DNA of 17,482 bases, from positions 1 to 17,482 of the forward strand of contig JBBQLO010000016.1 in the NCBI GenBank assembly GCA_038327915.1, read 5' to 3'. The notes below the pieces were generated by a model that was not told the DNA's origin, ran no database searches, and saw only the letters and a program-made list of their open reading frames with translations. Position 1 is the first letter of the stretch, and the number at the start of each line of letters is the position of its first letter. Positions 1 to 7,000 of this stretch are shown piece after piece. Origin of the DNA: CAIXDB01 sp038327915. Lineage in GTDB: Bacteria > Patescibacteriota > Minisyncoccia > Phycocordibacterales > DATDWN01. Made by a program: the position numbers and the translations under genes.

Positions 1-106
1 ATCTCGGAACCTGCCCAATACATTTTTTCAATACAAAATCGTTCTTCGAAATTTAAATGATGATATTTCATATGACAAATTAAAATTAATTTTGCTAATA
101 CTTTAA
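1..106 (+). CDS. possible 3' end of an upstream gene (partial, low confidence)
   Basis: The frame starting at base 2 is open from the window edge to a TAA at 104-106 and reads as about 34 plausible residues (…IVLRNLNDDISYDK…). The other two forward frames are also open from the edge, to stops at 58-60 and 54-56, so the choice of frame is a guess. A hairpin at 149-174 downstream would suit the end of a plus-strand transcript. No family is recognisable. Apart from this and the hairpin, I see nothing else in bases 1-190. Confidence 0.25.
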   Translation, partial: SRNLPNTFFQYKIVLRNLNDDISYDKLKLILLIL

Positions 107-148
107 TTCTAACTGTCCTACTTCAAAGGTGTCGAGAGGGATATTCGC

Positions 149-174
149 AAAGCGTCTCATTTTAGAGACGCTTT
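149..174 (+). terminator. hairpin upstream of scpA, probable terminator
   Basis: A perfect 10-bp inverted repeat (aaagcgtctc / gagacgcttt) encloses a 6-nt loop. It is followed by a mixed CCTTAT stretch, not a clean U-tract. It most likely ends transcription from the gene left of the window and insulates scpA, whose -10 box begins 20 nt downstream. Confidence 0.5.
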
Positions 175-193
175 CCTTATATAAAAAATCAGA

Positions 194-207
194 TATACTC
201 TATACAT
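194..207 (+). promoter_or_regulatory. scpA promoter, predicted leaderless start
   Basis: TATACT at 194-199 lies 8 nt before the scpA ATG at 208, so initiation 7-9 nt downstream of the -10 would fall at or next to the start codon. No Shine-Dalgarno sequence is present and no convincing -35 is seen; the terminator-like hairpin occupies the upstream region. asnB has the same TATACT box. Confidence 0.45.
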
Positions 208-966
208 ATGAACGAAAGCTCCTATACTATCAAAACCCATGTTTTCGAAGGGCCTCTCGACACACTCCTTTCACTCATTGAAAAAAGAAAGTTATTTATT
301 AACGACATTTCACTTTCTCAAGTAGCTGACGACTATATTACTTATATTAAAAATCTGGCAGATTTCCCGATAGCAGATTCGGCACATTTTATTCTTATTG
401 CTTCTACACTCATATTAATCAAGTCAAAATCTCTTCTTCCCGACCTTCAACTAACAGAAGAAGAAGAATCTTCAATTGAAGATCTTGAATCTCGGCTTGT
501 TGAATACCAAAAATACAAAGAACTTTCCCGACATTTACGTGATCGTTTTGGCATGAATGTGTCATACGTGCGACAACCTTCACGAGAGAAGAAAATTGTC
601 TTTGCGCCAGATAAAAATACACACGTAGAAAAAATGCACGAGGTAATACGTAGAGTTATTGCTGAAATACCAAAAAAAGAAATTGTTCCACACGCGGTCA
701 TTAAAAAAGTGATGAGTCTTGAGGAAATGATAGAAAGCTTGACAGAACGCATCACCAAAAGTATGAAAATGAGTTTTAAAGACTTTTCTGGACTCGGAAA
801 AGAAGAAATGAATAAAGAAAAATTTCAGGAAAATAAAATAGAAATTATTGTTAGTTTCCTTGCTATGCTAGAACTCGTCAAACAAGGTATCATAGATGTA
901 CGACAAGAAGTGCATTTCCAAGACATTGAAATGGAAACACAGAGAGTGGGAATACCGAGGTATTAA
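208..966 (+). CDS. scpA: segregation and condensation protein A (ScpA, kleisin)
   Basis: ScpA is the kleisin subunit that bridges the SMC heads and binds ScpB in the bacterial condensin that organises and segregates the chromosome. The 252-aa protein carries the family's N-terminal signature at about residues 13-46 (FEGPLDTLLSLIEKRKL, then NDISLSQVADDYI), an acidic, charged central linker, and a C-terminal winged-helix-like end (FLAMLELVKQG…FQDIEM). The length is typical of ScpA. The ATG at 208 fits both the family start and the -10 box 8 nt upstream. scpB follows after 44 nt, the usual pairing. No smc gene is in the window, so the third subunit must be elsewhere. Confidence 0.95.
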   Translation: MNESSYTIKTHVFEGPLDTLLSLIEKRKLFINDISLSQVADDYITYIKNLADFPIADSAHFILIASTLILIKSKSLLPDLQLTEEEESSIEDLESRLVEYQKYKELSRHLRDRFGMNVSYVRQPSREKKIVFAPDKNTHVEKMHEVIRRVIAEIPKKEIVPHAVIKKVMSLEEMIESLTERITKSMKMSFKDFSGLGKEEMNKEKFQENKIEIIVSFLAMLELVKQGIIDVRQEVHFQDIEMETQRVGIPRY

Positions 967-1010
967 AAATTGAAAATAATTGCGAACGACACCTATTAAG
1001 TAAATAGCAT

Positions 1011-1631
1011 ATGAATACTGAATTAGTACAAAAAATAGAGGCGATACTTTTCTATACCGCTGAAGAAATAGAAGAAAAAGAACTCGCGAAAATTCTCGAA
1101 GTACGTCCTGAAGAAATCACTGTGGCTCTCGCAGAATTAAATGAGGTTCTCTCTTCACGAGGTGTTCGGCTTGTACGACACGATACAGCTGTAATCCTTA
1201 CTACAGCACCGGAAATGAGTGGGGCAATAGAAAAAATGATACGTACGGAGCGTGAGAGAGATTTGGGACGTGCCGGACTTGAAACACTGACTATTATTGC
1301 CTATAAAGGTCCTGTGATTAAAAAAGAAATTGAGTATATTCGGGGTGTTAATTCGGATTATATATTACGCAACTTACTTCTACGAAGTCTTGTAAAAAAA
1401 AGTACGGAAGAAGAAAATGGTAAAGCACTTTACACACTTACGACTGAAGCGCTACTACATTTAGGTTTGTCGCACATAGAAGATTTACCTGAATATGAAA
1501 AAATAAAAAAGACATTAGATGCACATACACACTCTGAAAAAAACACTGATACTGATGATGCCGTGGAAATAAAAAAGGAAATGGAACAAGAAATGGAAGA
1601 GGAAATGCCTTACACCGAACATGGATACTGA
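1011..1631 (+). CDS. scpB: segregation and condensation protein B (ScpB)
   Basis: ScpB is a tandem winged-helix protein that dimerises and binds the ScpA linker in the SMC complex. The first about 165 residues match the family: MNTELVQKIEAILFYTAEEI at the N-terminus, then the second winged helix (ETLTIIAYKGPVIKKEIEYIRGV) and the LLLRSLVKK region. The 206-aa protein ends in a charged low-complexity tail (about residues 168-206) containing EMEQEMEEEM, encoded by near-repeats of GAAATGGAA around 1567-1606. The tail is poorly conserved in this family and is probably disordered. The final 11 nt overlap the start of the carboxypeptidase gene, suggesting translational coupling. No obvious Shine-Dalgarno precedes the ATG. 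Confidence 0.95.
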   Translation: MNTELVQKIEAILFYTAEEIEEKELAKILEVRPEEITVALAELNEVLSSRGVRLVRHDTAVILTTAPEMSGAIEKMIRTERERDLGRAGLETLTIIAYKGPVIKKEIEYIRGVNSDYILRNLLLRSLVKKSTEEENGKALYTLTTEALLHLGLSHIEDLPEYEKIKKTLDAHTHSEKNTDTDDAVEIKKEMEQEMEEEMPYTEHGY

Positions 1632-2604
1632 TGATAAAAAAAATACTGGAAATCAAACTCAAATATCAAAAGGACTACTCGCATTAAATGCATTCCTGGT
1701 TGTTTTTGTCGTTAGTATGATTGTCATTATTAGTAATACCATTCATACGTCAACACAACATATACAAAAAACCGCTGAGGCACCCACAGCAGCACAGTCA
1801 CATTTTACCGAAGTCTTTACTAATCTGCCTGTCGAAGCGAAGGCAGTATATGTGTACGATATGAGAGAAAATAAAGTGCTATTTGAAAAAAATTCAAGAG
1901 CACAACTACCGCTCGCATCACTCACTAAACTTATGATGGCCATGGTCGCAAGCAACCTTGTGCCCAAGAATTCGCATGTAACTATACGTAAAGAATTTTT
2001 AGGAGAAGAAGGAGATAATGGCCTCGTCACAGGCGAACGATGGGCACTGAAAGACTTGCTCGATTTCTCCTTAGTGGTTTCGTCAAATGATGGTGCTCGG
2101 TCTATTGCCTCAGTAATCGGTGCATACAATCTTCATACAAACAATTTTGATATGGGTCGAAAAGACTTTATTGCCAAGATGAACAGCACCGCTCATACTC
2201 TTGGTCTCTCACAAATGTATTTTGTGAATGAAAATGGACTCGATCTCAACTCCACTTCTGGAGGATATGGTTCTGCAGAAAATGTCTCGCAGCTTCTCCA
2301 ATACATGCTCACTCATAAAAATGACATCTTAGAGGCAACAAAATATGCTCATACTAAATATTCATCTACTATAGCTAATCACACCGCTCAAAATACCGAT
2401 ATCCTTGCAGGAAAAATTCCAGGGCTTCTTGCATCTAAAACAGGCTACACAAATCTTGCAGGTGGCAACTTGGCAGTAGCATTTGACGCGGGATTACAAC
2501 ACCCTATTATCATTGTTGTCCTCGGTTCAAGCAAAGATGGAAGATTTACAGATGTATTAAAACTAGTCAAAGCAAGTAGAAAATATGTGCAGAGTGGGGA
2601 GTGA
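1621..2604 (+). CDS. D-alanyl-D-alanine carboxypeptidase, membrane-anchored (S11/PBP5-like)
   Basis: A penicillin-binding serine peptidase of the DacA/S11 family, which removes the terminal D-Ala from peptidoglycan pentapeptides outside the membrane. All three active-site motifs are present: SLTK (S100-K103, with Ser100 the nucleophile), SSN (154-156) and KTG (273-275). One hydrophobic segment at about residues 19-38 forms an uncleaved N-terminal anchor; PBP5 of E. coli is instead held by a C-terminal amphipathic helix. At 327 aa it is shorter than classical PBP5 and appears to lack the C-terminal beta domain. The ATG lies inside the scpB 3' end (11-nt overlap). The only nearby purine-rich stretch (GAGG about 20 nt upstream) is too distant to be a good Shine-Dalgarno, so coupling to scpB is likely. 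Confidence 0.93.
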   Translation: MDTDDKKNTGNQTQISKGLLALNAFLVVFVVSMIVIISNTIHTSTQHIQKTAEAPTAAQSHFTEVFTNLPVEAKAVYVYDMRENKVLFEKNSRAQLPLASLTKLMMAMVASNLVPKNSHVTIRKEFLGEEGDNGLVTGERWALKDLLDFSLVVSSNDGARSIASVIGAYNLHTNNFDMGRKDFIAKMNSTAHTLGLSQMYFVNENGLDLNSTSGGYGSAENVSQLLQYMLTHKNDILEATKYAHTKYSSTIANHTAQNTDILAGKIPGLLASKTGYTNLAGGNLAVAFDAGLQHPIIIVVLGSSKDGRFTDVLKLVKASRKYVQSGE

Positions 2605-2608
2605 GATT

Positions 2609-2639
2609 AAAAAAGCCCTTTGATATTATCGCAGGGCTT
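2609..2639 (-). terminator. intrinsic terminator of the GC-rich minus-strand gene
   Basis: A 7-bp stem (2613-2619 with 2633-2639, aagccct/agggctt) encloses a 13-nt loop. Read on the minus strand it is followed by six U (2609-2614), a canonical Rho-independent terminator 19 nt past the stop of the 2658-3038 gene. It lies between convergent genes and may also stop dacA transcription, but on the plus strand it lacks a U-tract. Confidence 0.75.
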
Positions 2640-2657
2640 CTGGTAATACAGAATATG

Positions 2658-3038
2658 TCAGCTTACACCGAGTAGGGCGGAAACCATTTGTCGGAGGTCG
2701 GTGCGTGAACCGAAATGCGTGAGACCGAGGCGAGCGTAGTGGGCTTCATTACCGCGAGAATAGGAATTCCAAACCACGATGGTCTTTTCCTTCATGTCTT
2801 CCGCGATAGCCTTTGCCTTCGCCACACCGGCACCCAAGTTGTTGCCGACCACGACGATGTCCACTTCCTTGCTCGTGGTCAGCTTCTTCACGGCTTCGCA
2901 GACCTGGCGAGGAGCGGAGTACACGTTCATCGAGCCCCACTGTCCCTCCTGAATCACCTCGAGCCTGACGCCCTGTGAGGTGAGGTCGGGAAGATGCCAC
3001 GGGGCGTCGTCCAAAAATAATACTCTAACAGTTTTCAT
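2658..3038 (-). CDS. small receiver-like protein (degenerate REC fold), GC-rich
   Basis: A 126-aa soluble protein whose secondary structure reads like a CheY-type receiver. It has an acidic pair after strand 1 (LFLDD, D10-D11), strand 3 VDIVVVGNN, strand 4 TIVVWNSYS and a C-terminal LTHFGSRTDLRQMV segment resembling the beta5-alpha5 end. By eye, the phosphoacceptor Asp position is Gly65 and the conserved Lys is missing, so phosphorylation by a histidine kinase is unlikely. The receiver assignment is inference; no partner gene is adjacent. The gene stands out in composition: about 58% GC by hand count over 2701-3000, against roughly 35-43% in sampled neighbouring lines. It also has a strong Shine-Dalgarno, its own promoter and a U6 terminator. 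Transfer, or strong codon selection for high expression, could explain this. It is convergent with dacA and divergent from asnB. Confidence 0.8.
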   Translation of the reverse strand: MKTVRVLFLDDAPWHLPDLTSQGVRLEVIQEGQWGSMNVYSAPRQVCEAVKKLTTSKEVDIVVVGNNLGAGVAKAKAIAEDMKEKTIVVWNSYSRGNEAHYARLGLTHFGSRTDLRQMVSALLGVS

Positions 3039-3043
3039 TCGTA

Positions 3044-3050
3044 CTCTCCT
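3044..3050 (-). promoter_or_regulatory. strong Shine-Dalgarno site
   Basis: AGGAGAG on the minus strand sits 5 nt before the ATG of the GC-rich 126-aa gene. It is the only strong, well-spaced ribosome-binding site found by eye in the window, and it fixes this gene's start. Confidence 0.8.
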
Positions 3051-3057
3051 ACTGACT

Positions 3058-3086
3058 AGTAAAACATATTATAAATATAAAGTCAA
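3058..3086 (-). promoter_or_regulatory. promoter of the GC-rich receiver-like gene
   Basis: On the minus strand TTGACT (3086-3081), a 17-nt spacer and TTTACT (3063-3058) preceded by TGt give a -35/extended -10 promoter. Predicted initiation near 3051 leaves a leader of about 13 nt that just contains the Shine-Dalgarno. An alternative TATAAT at 3073-3068 is also possible. The promoter is back-to-back with that of asnB. Confidence 0.55.
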
Positions 3087-3107
3087 GCAGTTAAAATATC
3101 CTTATTT

Positions 3108-3137
3108 TTGGACATTATTTTTACCTTTCGCTATACT
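3108..3137 (+). promoter_or_regulatory. asnB promoter, predicted leaderless start
   Basis: TTGGAC (3108-3113), an 18-nt spacer and TATACT (3132-3137) end 6 nt before the ATG at 3144. Transcription should therefore begin at the A of the start codon. This also argues against the longer reading frame that opens at 3108. Confidence 0.6.
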
Positions 3138-3143
3138 CTAAAT

Positions 3144-5048
3144 ATGTGTGGTATCGCTGGATTTATAGACCCAAAAAATATTGGAAAAGAAAAAGTCATT
3201 GGAGACATGGTCTCGGCTATTTTTCATCGTGGACCGGATCAAGATGGATTATTTGTGGATGACTACGTTGGGCTTGGTATGAGGCGACTCTCGATTATTG
3301 ACCTCTCCACAGGTAAGCAGCCGATTTCATCTGCAGATGGAAAGTCTCTCATTTTTTTTAATGGCGAGATTTATAATTATCTTGAATTACGAGAAGAACT
3401 ACTCGAGAAGGGGATTCAATTTAAAACCGAAAGTGATACAGAAGTTATATTGCACATGTATCTTACATACGGTCCAGCAATGCTTCTTCGACTGCGAGGA
3501 ATGTTTACTTTTTGCATTTACAATACTGAAACTCATAAAATTTTCCTTGCACGAGATTTTTTCGGTATCAAACCTCTGTATTATTGGAAAAAAGAAAATG
3601 TATCAAAGAGACTCTTTGACATTGTCGCTTTCGCCTCCGAAATAAAAAGTTTTCTGACAATTCCTGGATTTGCGCCAGAGGTCAATGATGATGCAGTCTA
3701 TAATTATCTTTCATTCCAATACAACCCGCTTGATGAGACTTTTTTCAAGAATGTATATAAGCTACCCCCCGGCCATTATATGAAAATTGACACTGTGACA
3801 GGGGAATCGAGTATAGAAAAGTACTGGGAATTTACATTTGACCAAAATGAAAATTTAGAGAAAGAAGAAATATCAAGGACGGTCTTTGCTACGATGCAGG
3901 ATTCTGTTAAACATCATATGATCGCCGATGTCCCTGTTGGAGCGTTTCTTTCTGGTGGAGTGGATTCGAGTATTATTGCTACTCTCATGCAACGAGTTAG
4001 AGGTGACAAAAAAATAAAAACATTTACTATCGGCTGGGATAGTTTAACGGAAGGAAAAGAATCTCGTGAAACTTCTGACTTTTTAGGGACTGACCACACC
4101 GAAATCACTATTAGTCCGAATGAATATTTTAACATTTTGCCGAAAGCTGTCTGGCATTTTGATGAACCAGTAGCGGATCCATCTGCTATTGGACTTTATT
4201 TCGTGGCAAGAGAAGCACGTAAACATGTAACTGTCGTACTTTCGGGAGAAGGGGCTGACGAACTTTTCGGTGGGTATAATATATATCTCGAACCATTTGC
4301 TCGTCGCAGACTGACATGGATTCCCCGAAGTTTATTAAAAAACTCGTTGAAAATTTTGAAATTATTACCTTTCAAAATTCGTGGTACAAATTATATCGAC
4401 CGTGCATCACAAAGGCTCGAAGACTGGTATATAGGCAATGCCTCCATTTTTAAATCTTGGGAAGTTGATTTACTATGGAAAGGAGATGTGAAAAACATCC
4501 AAAAATATTCTTTACTTCCACTATACGAAAATGTGAAAAATGTCAGTGATTCGAGCAAAATGCAATATATAGACATTCACACATGGCTTGTGGGAGATAT
4601 TTTGGCCAAAGCAGATAAAATGACCATGGCACATTCTCTTGAGCTACGTGTACCTTTCCTCGACCGCAACGTATCTGACCTCGCTCGAACTTTGCCTGAT
4701 AATTTAAAATGGCCAAATGGCAACACTGAGGGCAAAACAAAATATATTTTACGCGAAGCGTTCAAAGGAATTATTCCTGAATCAACTCGGAATAGAAAAA
4801 AACTCGGTTTTCCAACTCCAATCCGAAACTGGCTCGACGCTTCACGCCAAGACATGTACGATACGATTCTTCAAAATGAATATATTAAAACACATCTAAA
4901 TATAGTCTTTATTCAAAAACTGATTGATGATCAAGTTTCCAAAAAAACAGACAATACCCGCAAAATTTACCTTCTCCTTATGTTCGCACTCTGGCACGAT
5001 ACATACATCACAGGAAAGTATACCGACAGTATTGCACGTAAAAAATAG
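3144..5048 (+). CDS. asnB: asparagine synthetase, glutamine-hydrolysing (AsnB family)
   Basis: The enzyme transfers ammonia from glutamine to an aspartate-type carboxylate using ATP. The start is set at 3144 because class-II amidotransferases need Cys2 as N-terminal nucleophile (MCGIAGF); an upstream in-frame extension to 3108 would bury it. The amidotransferase domain (about residues 1-210) shows RRLSIIDLS, FNGEIYN and ESDTEV. The synthetase domain carries the pyrophosphatase loop SGGVDS (270-275) and GEGADELFGGY (368-378). Length is 634 aa, usual for the family. mraY follows after 24 nt but with its own promoter. Some AsnB-family enzymes (B. subtilis AsnB, corynebacterial LtsA) amidate meso-diaminopimelate in peptidoglycan. 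The mraY neighbour makes that a reasonable alternative to free asparagine synthesis, but the sequence does not decide it. Confidence 0.93.
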   Translation: MCGIAGFIDPKNIGKEKVIGDMVSAIFHRGPDQDGLFVDDYVGLGMRRLSIIDLSTGKQPISSADGKSLIFFNGEIYNYLELREELLEKGIQFKTESDTEVILHMYLTYGPAMLLRLRGMFTFCIYNTETHKIFLARDFFGIKPLYYWKKENVSKRLFDIVAFASEIKSFLTIPGFAPEVNDDAVYNYLSFQYNPLDETFFKNVYKLPPGHYMKIDTVTGESSIEKYWEFTFDQNENLEKEEISRTVFATMQDSVKHHMIADVPVGAFLSGGVDSSIIATLMQRVRGDKKIKTFTIGWDSLTEGKESRETSDFLGTDHTEITISPNEYFNILPKAVWHFDEPVADPSAIGLYFVAREARKHVTVVLSGEGADELFGGYNIYLEPFARRRLTWIPRSLLKNSLKILKLLPFKIRGTNYIDRASQRLEDWYIGNASIFKSWEVDLLWKGDVKNIQKYSLLPLYENVKNVSDSSKMQYIDIHTWLVGDILAKADKMTMAHSLELRVPFLDRNVSDLARTLPDNLKWPNGNTEGKTKYILREAFKGIIPESTRNRKKLGFPTPIRNWLDASRQDMYDTILQNEYIKTHLNIVFIQKLIDDQVSKKTDNTRKIYLLLMFALWHDTYITGKYTDSIARKK

Positions 5049-5057
5049 TTAGTTTCG

Positions 5058-5066
5058 TGATATTAT
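5058..5066 (+). promoter_or_regulatory. mraY extended -10 promoter, predicted leaderless start
   Basis: TGaTATTAT, a perfect-spacing extended -10 element, ends 6 nt before the ATG at 5073, predicting initiation at the start codon. No good -35 was found, which is tolerated in extended -10 promoters. The box lies just after the asnB stop. Confidence 0.55.
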
Positions 5067-5072
5067 ACGCTT

Positions 5073-6137
5073 ATGTATACACTCGTAGATGTTATAAAAG
5101 TAGTTGTTCCTTCCATTCTCACTTTCTTTTTGGGAATCCTCATTACACCCGTGTTTACAAATTTCTTCTATAAACACAAAATGTGGAAAAAGTCTGCTAG
5201 AACGGAAGCGGGGGATATTACTTCAGAAGATTTTAAAAAGCTACACAACACATCAAGTGAACTTTCCACTCCGCGAGTAGGAGGAATCATAATTTGGGTG
5301 TCAGTTCTACTCACAATCGGGTGTATATATCTCATTTCACTTATTTTTCCAAATGACGTGACAATCAAATTAAATTTTCTTTCACGAAGCCAAACGCTCG
5401 TTCCGCTTGGCACTCTCATTCTTGCCTCACTCATTGGTTTAGTTGATGATCTCTTACAAATATTCGGACAGGGTAGTTATGCCAAAGACAGTATCGTATA
5501 TCGTAAAGTAAAAATTTTTTCCGTACTTCTTATTGGTCTTGCAGTTGGTTCATGGTTTTATTTTAAGTTAGAGGCCACAATTATTCATATTCCTTTCTGG
5601 CACGACATTTCTCTCGGAATTTGGTTTATTCCATTTTTTATTGTTGTCATGCTCGCAGTGTTCTCAACATCAGTTATTGACGGTCTCGATGGTCTTTCAG
5701 GGGGTGTCATGGCGACCATTTTTACCGCGTATGCCGCAATTGCCTTTGGTTTTCATCAAGTAGACACAGCAGCTTTCTGTGCAGTCATTGCTGGTGGTAT
5801 TTTGGCATTTCTGTGGTTCAATATACCCCCGGCCAGGTTCTATATGGGAGAGACAGGAATTCTTGGCCTCACCATGACACTCTCAGTTATTGCCTTTTTA
5901 ACACATTCTGTTCTTCTCCTCCCCGTCATCGCATTGCCTCTCGTTGCAACGTCTGCATCAGTTATTATTCAGATCAACGTATATAAATATTTTAATAAAA
6001 AGCGAGTCTTTAAAGTCGCACCGCTCCACCACCACTTCCAAGCCATAGGGTGGTCCAAGGAAAAAGTGGTGATGCGTTATTGGATTATTTCTATTATCTT
6101 TGCAATTATCGGCACTATTTTGGCTATCGTGAGTTAA
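5073..6137 (+). CDS. mraY: phospho-N-acetylmuramoyl-pentapeptide-transferase (MraY)
   Basis: MraY is an integral membrane enzyme that joins UDP-MurNAc-pentapeptide to undecaprenyl phosphate, making lipid I. The 354-aa protein has about ten hydrophobic helices and the family motifs: the aspartate pair in GLVDDLLQ (D125-D126), IDGLDGLSGG, NIPPARFYMGETG, and the histidine motif HHH (319-321) in APLHHHFQ. The conserved FMGD motif, whose Asp (D267 in E. coli) coordinates Mg2+, reads YMGE here, putting Glu260 at that position. All other motifs are intact, so it is probably active. WecA-type homologues lack the HHH motif and are less likely. The expected downstream partner murD is absent; instead an opposing gene separates it from ftsW. 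Confidence 0.93.
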   Translation: MYTLVDVIKVVVPSILTFFLGILITPVFTNFFYKHKMWKKSARTEAGDITSEDFKKLHNTSSELSTPRVGGIIIWVSVLLTIGCIYLISLIFPNDVTIKLNFLSRSQTLVPLGTLILASLIGLVDDLLQIFGQGSYAKDSIVYRKVKIFSVLLIGLAVGSWFYFKLEATIIHIPFWHDISLGIWFIPFFIVVMLAVFSTSVIDGLDGLSGGVMATIFTAYAAIAFGFHQVDTAAFCAVIAGGILAFLWFNIPPARFYMGETGILGLTMTLSVIAFLTHSVLLLPVIALPLVATSASVIIQINVYKYFNKKRVFKVAPLHHHFQAIGWSKEKVVMRYWIISIIFAIIGTILAIVS

Positions 6138-6143
6138 GAGTAT

Positions 6144-6162
6144 AATTTTTTATTTAAAAATT
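6144..6162 (+). terminator. weak AT-only hairpin after mraY
   Basis: aattttt / aaaaatt can pair as 7 A-U pairs around a 5-nt loop, followed by a T-rich stretch. It lies between the convergent ends of mraY and the GNAT-like gene. In AT-rich sequence such a hairpin may be chance. Confidence 0.25.
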
Positions 6163-6252
6163 CTATTTCTTTTCTCGTTATGTTGACCACATGCAAGAGT
6201 ATCAGAACCCTTTGCCTATAATAAAAAGTGAACTTATTTATTAGAGTATGTT

Positions 6253-6900
6253 TTATTTGTTGTGGGTAAACTGGTCAAGATATTTTTGAAACACCCCCCT
6301 AACTTTTTCTCTTTCTGTACTTAGATCTATAATATAATTTCTATAACCATAGGAACCTGTCCCAATAGGATAAAAACCAAGTTTTTGCAACATGTTATCT
6401 ATATTCTTGTTTTGTACTTGCATATTTAACGTTCCAATTCTAAAGTCTGAAATAATTTCTAACAATGCCTGAACTATCAAAACCGACCCATAATGTTTAT
6501 CTCTATTTTGTTCAGTTACATAGACCAATTTTGGCTCACCTATATTTTCTGCAGGATTATTATCTAACTTTTCAGCAAATTCCCTAGATTTAGTATATAA
6601 AGAAATAAAATAGTACCCTATAGGCTCTAAAGGTTTGGTAGAAGTAGATGCAATACGAAAAGACGTTACATTTTGTCGACCTATTGCTAAAGAAGGTTTC
6701 GTATATACATTTCCATCTAAAGTGTGGATGTTATCTGCATCCCGATAATCACCCTCTCGAAGTTGCATAGATACTCCACTGGCCAATGGTATTTCAATGG
6801 AAGGAACCTTTCTGTTTAAAGACTGTTCTAAAGCTATTTTGGCTTGATATACCTCATTTTCCAATCCAGAGTTAATGTGTAAATCCTCCTCGTAATTCAT
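6253..6900 (-). CDS. divergent GNAT-like N-acetyltransferase (tentative)
   Basis: A 215-aa soluble protein. The C-terminal half resembles the GNAT fold. LVYVTEQNRDKHYGS then a helix (LIVQALLEII) at about residues 125-150 look like beta4 and the acetyl-CoA pyrophosphate loop, although the usual Q/RxxGxG/A is imperfect (NRDKHYG). LNMQVQNKNIDNMLQKLGFYPIG (158-180) matches the common N…a..mY.klGF end. The N-terminal about 80 residues are not recognised. Substrate is unknown. It is transcribed against mraY and ftsW from its own leaderless-type promoter, so it does not belong to their operon. It could be a regulator-type or toxin-type acetyltransferase, but nothing in the sequence shows this. Confidence 0.5.
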   Translation of the reverse strand: MNYEEDLHINSGLENEVYQAKIALEQSLNRKVPSIEIPLASGVSMQLREGDYRDADNIHTLDGNVYTKPSLAIGRQNVTSFRIASTSTKPLEPIGYYFISLYTKSREFAEKLDNNPAENIGEPKLVYVTEQNRDKHYGSVLIVQALLEIISDFRIGTLNMQVQNKNIDNMLQKLGFYPIGTGSYGYRNYIIDLSTEREKVRGVFQKYLDQFTHNK

Positions 6901-6906
6901 AGTTCA

Positions 6907-6915
6907 ATAATAACA
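6907..6915 (-). promoter_or_regulatory. extended -10 promoter of the GNAT-like gene, predicted leaderless start
   Basis: On the minus strand TGtTATTAT ends exactly 6 nt before the ATG at 6900, the same box and spacing as mraY on the other strand. TTTACC 16 nt upstream is a possible -35 (4 of 6 matches). Confidence 0.55.
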
Positions 6916-6971
6916 AAAAGTGTTTGTGGGTAAAGCAAAGAGTCTTTCTATTTCACTTCAAGCCCTCTTAA

Positions 6972-6980
6972 TGTTAAAAT
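6972..6980 (+). promoter_or_regulatory. ftsW operon extended -10 promoter
   Basis: TGtTAAAAT ends 20 nt before the ftsW ATG, predicting a leader of about 13 nt without a Shine-Dalgarno sequence. A second box, TATATT at 6991-6996, lies only 4 nt before the ATG. Either could drive the ftsW-murG-gltX-M23 run. Confidence 0.4.
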
Positions 6981-7000
6981 ACATTTGACATATATTCAGT

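Noticed and set aside
2715..2978. Plus-strand open frame across the GC-rich island
   Set aside because: It is a mirror of the minus-strand gene, which has a Shine-Dalgarno, promoter, terminator and sensible protein; the plus frame reads as low-quality sequence without these signals.
3108..3143. Upstream extension of asnB to an in-frame start at 3108
   Set aside because: It would place 12 residues before the obligatory N-terminal Cys of the amidotransferase, and it overlaps the -35 and -10 boxes that point to 3144.
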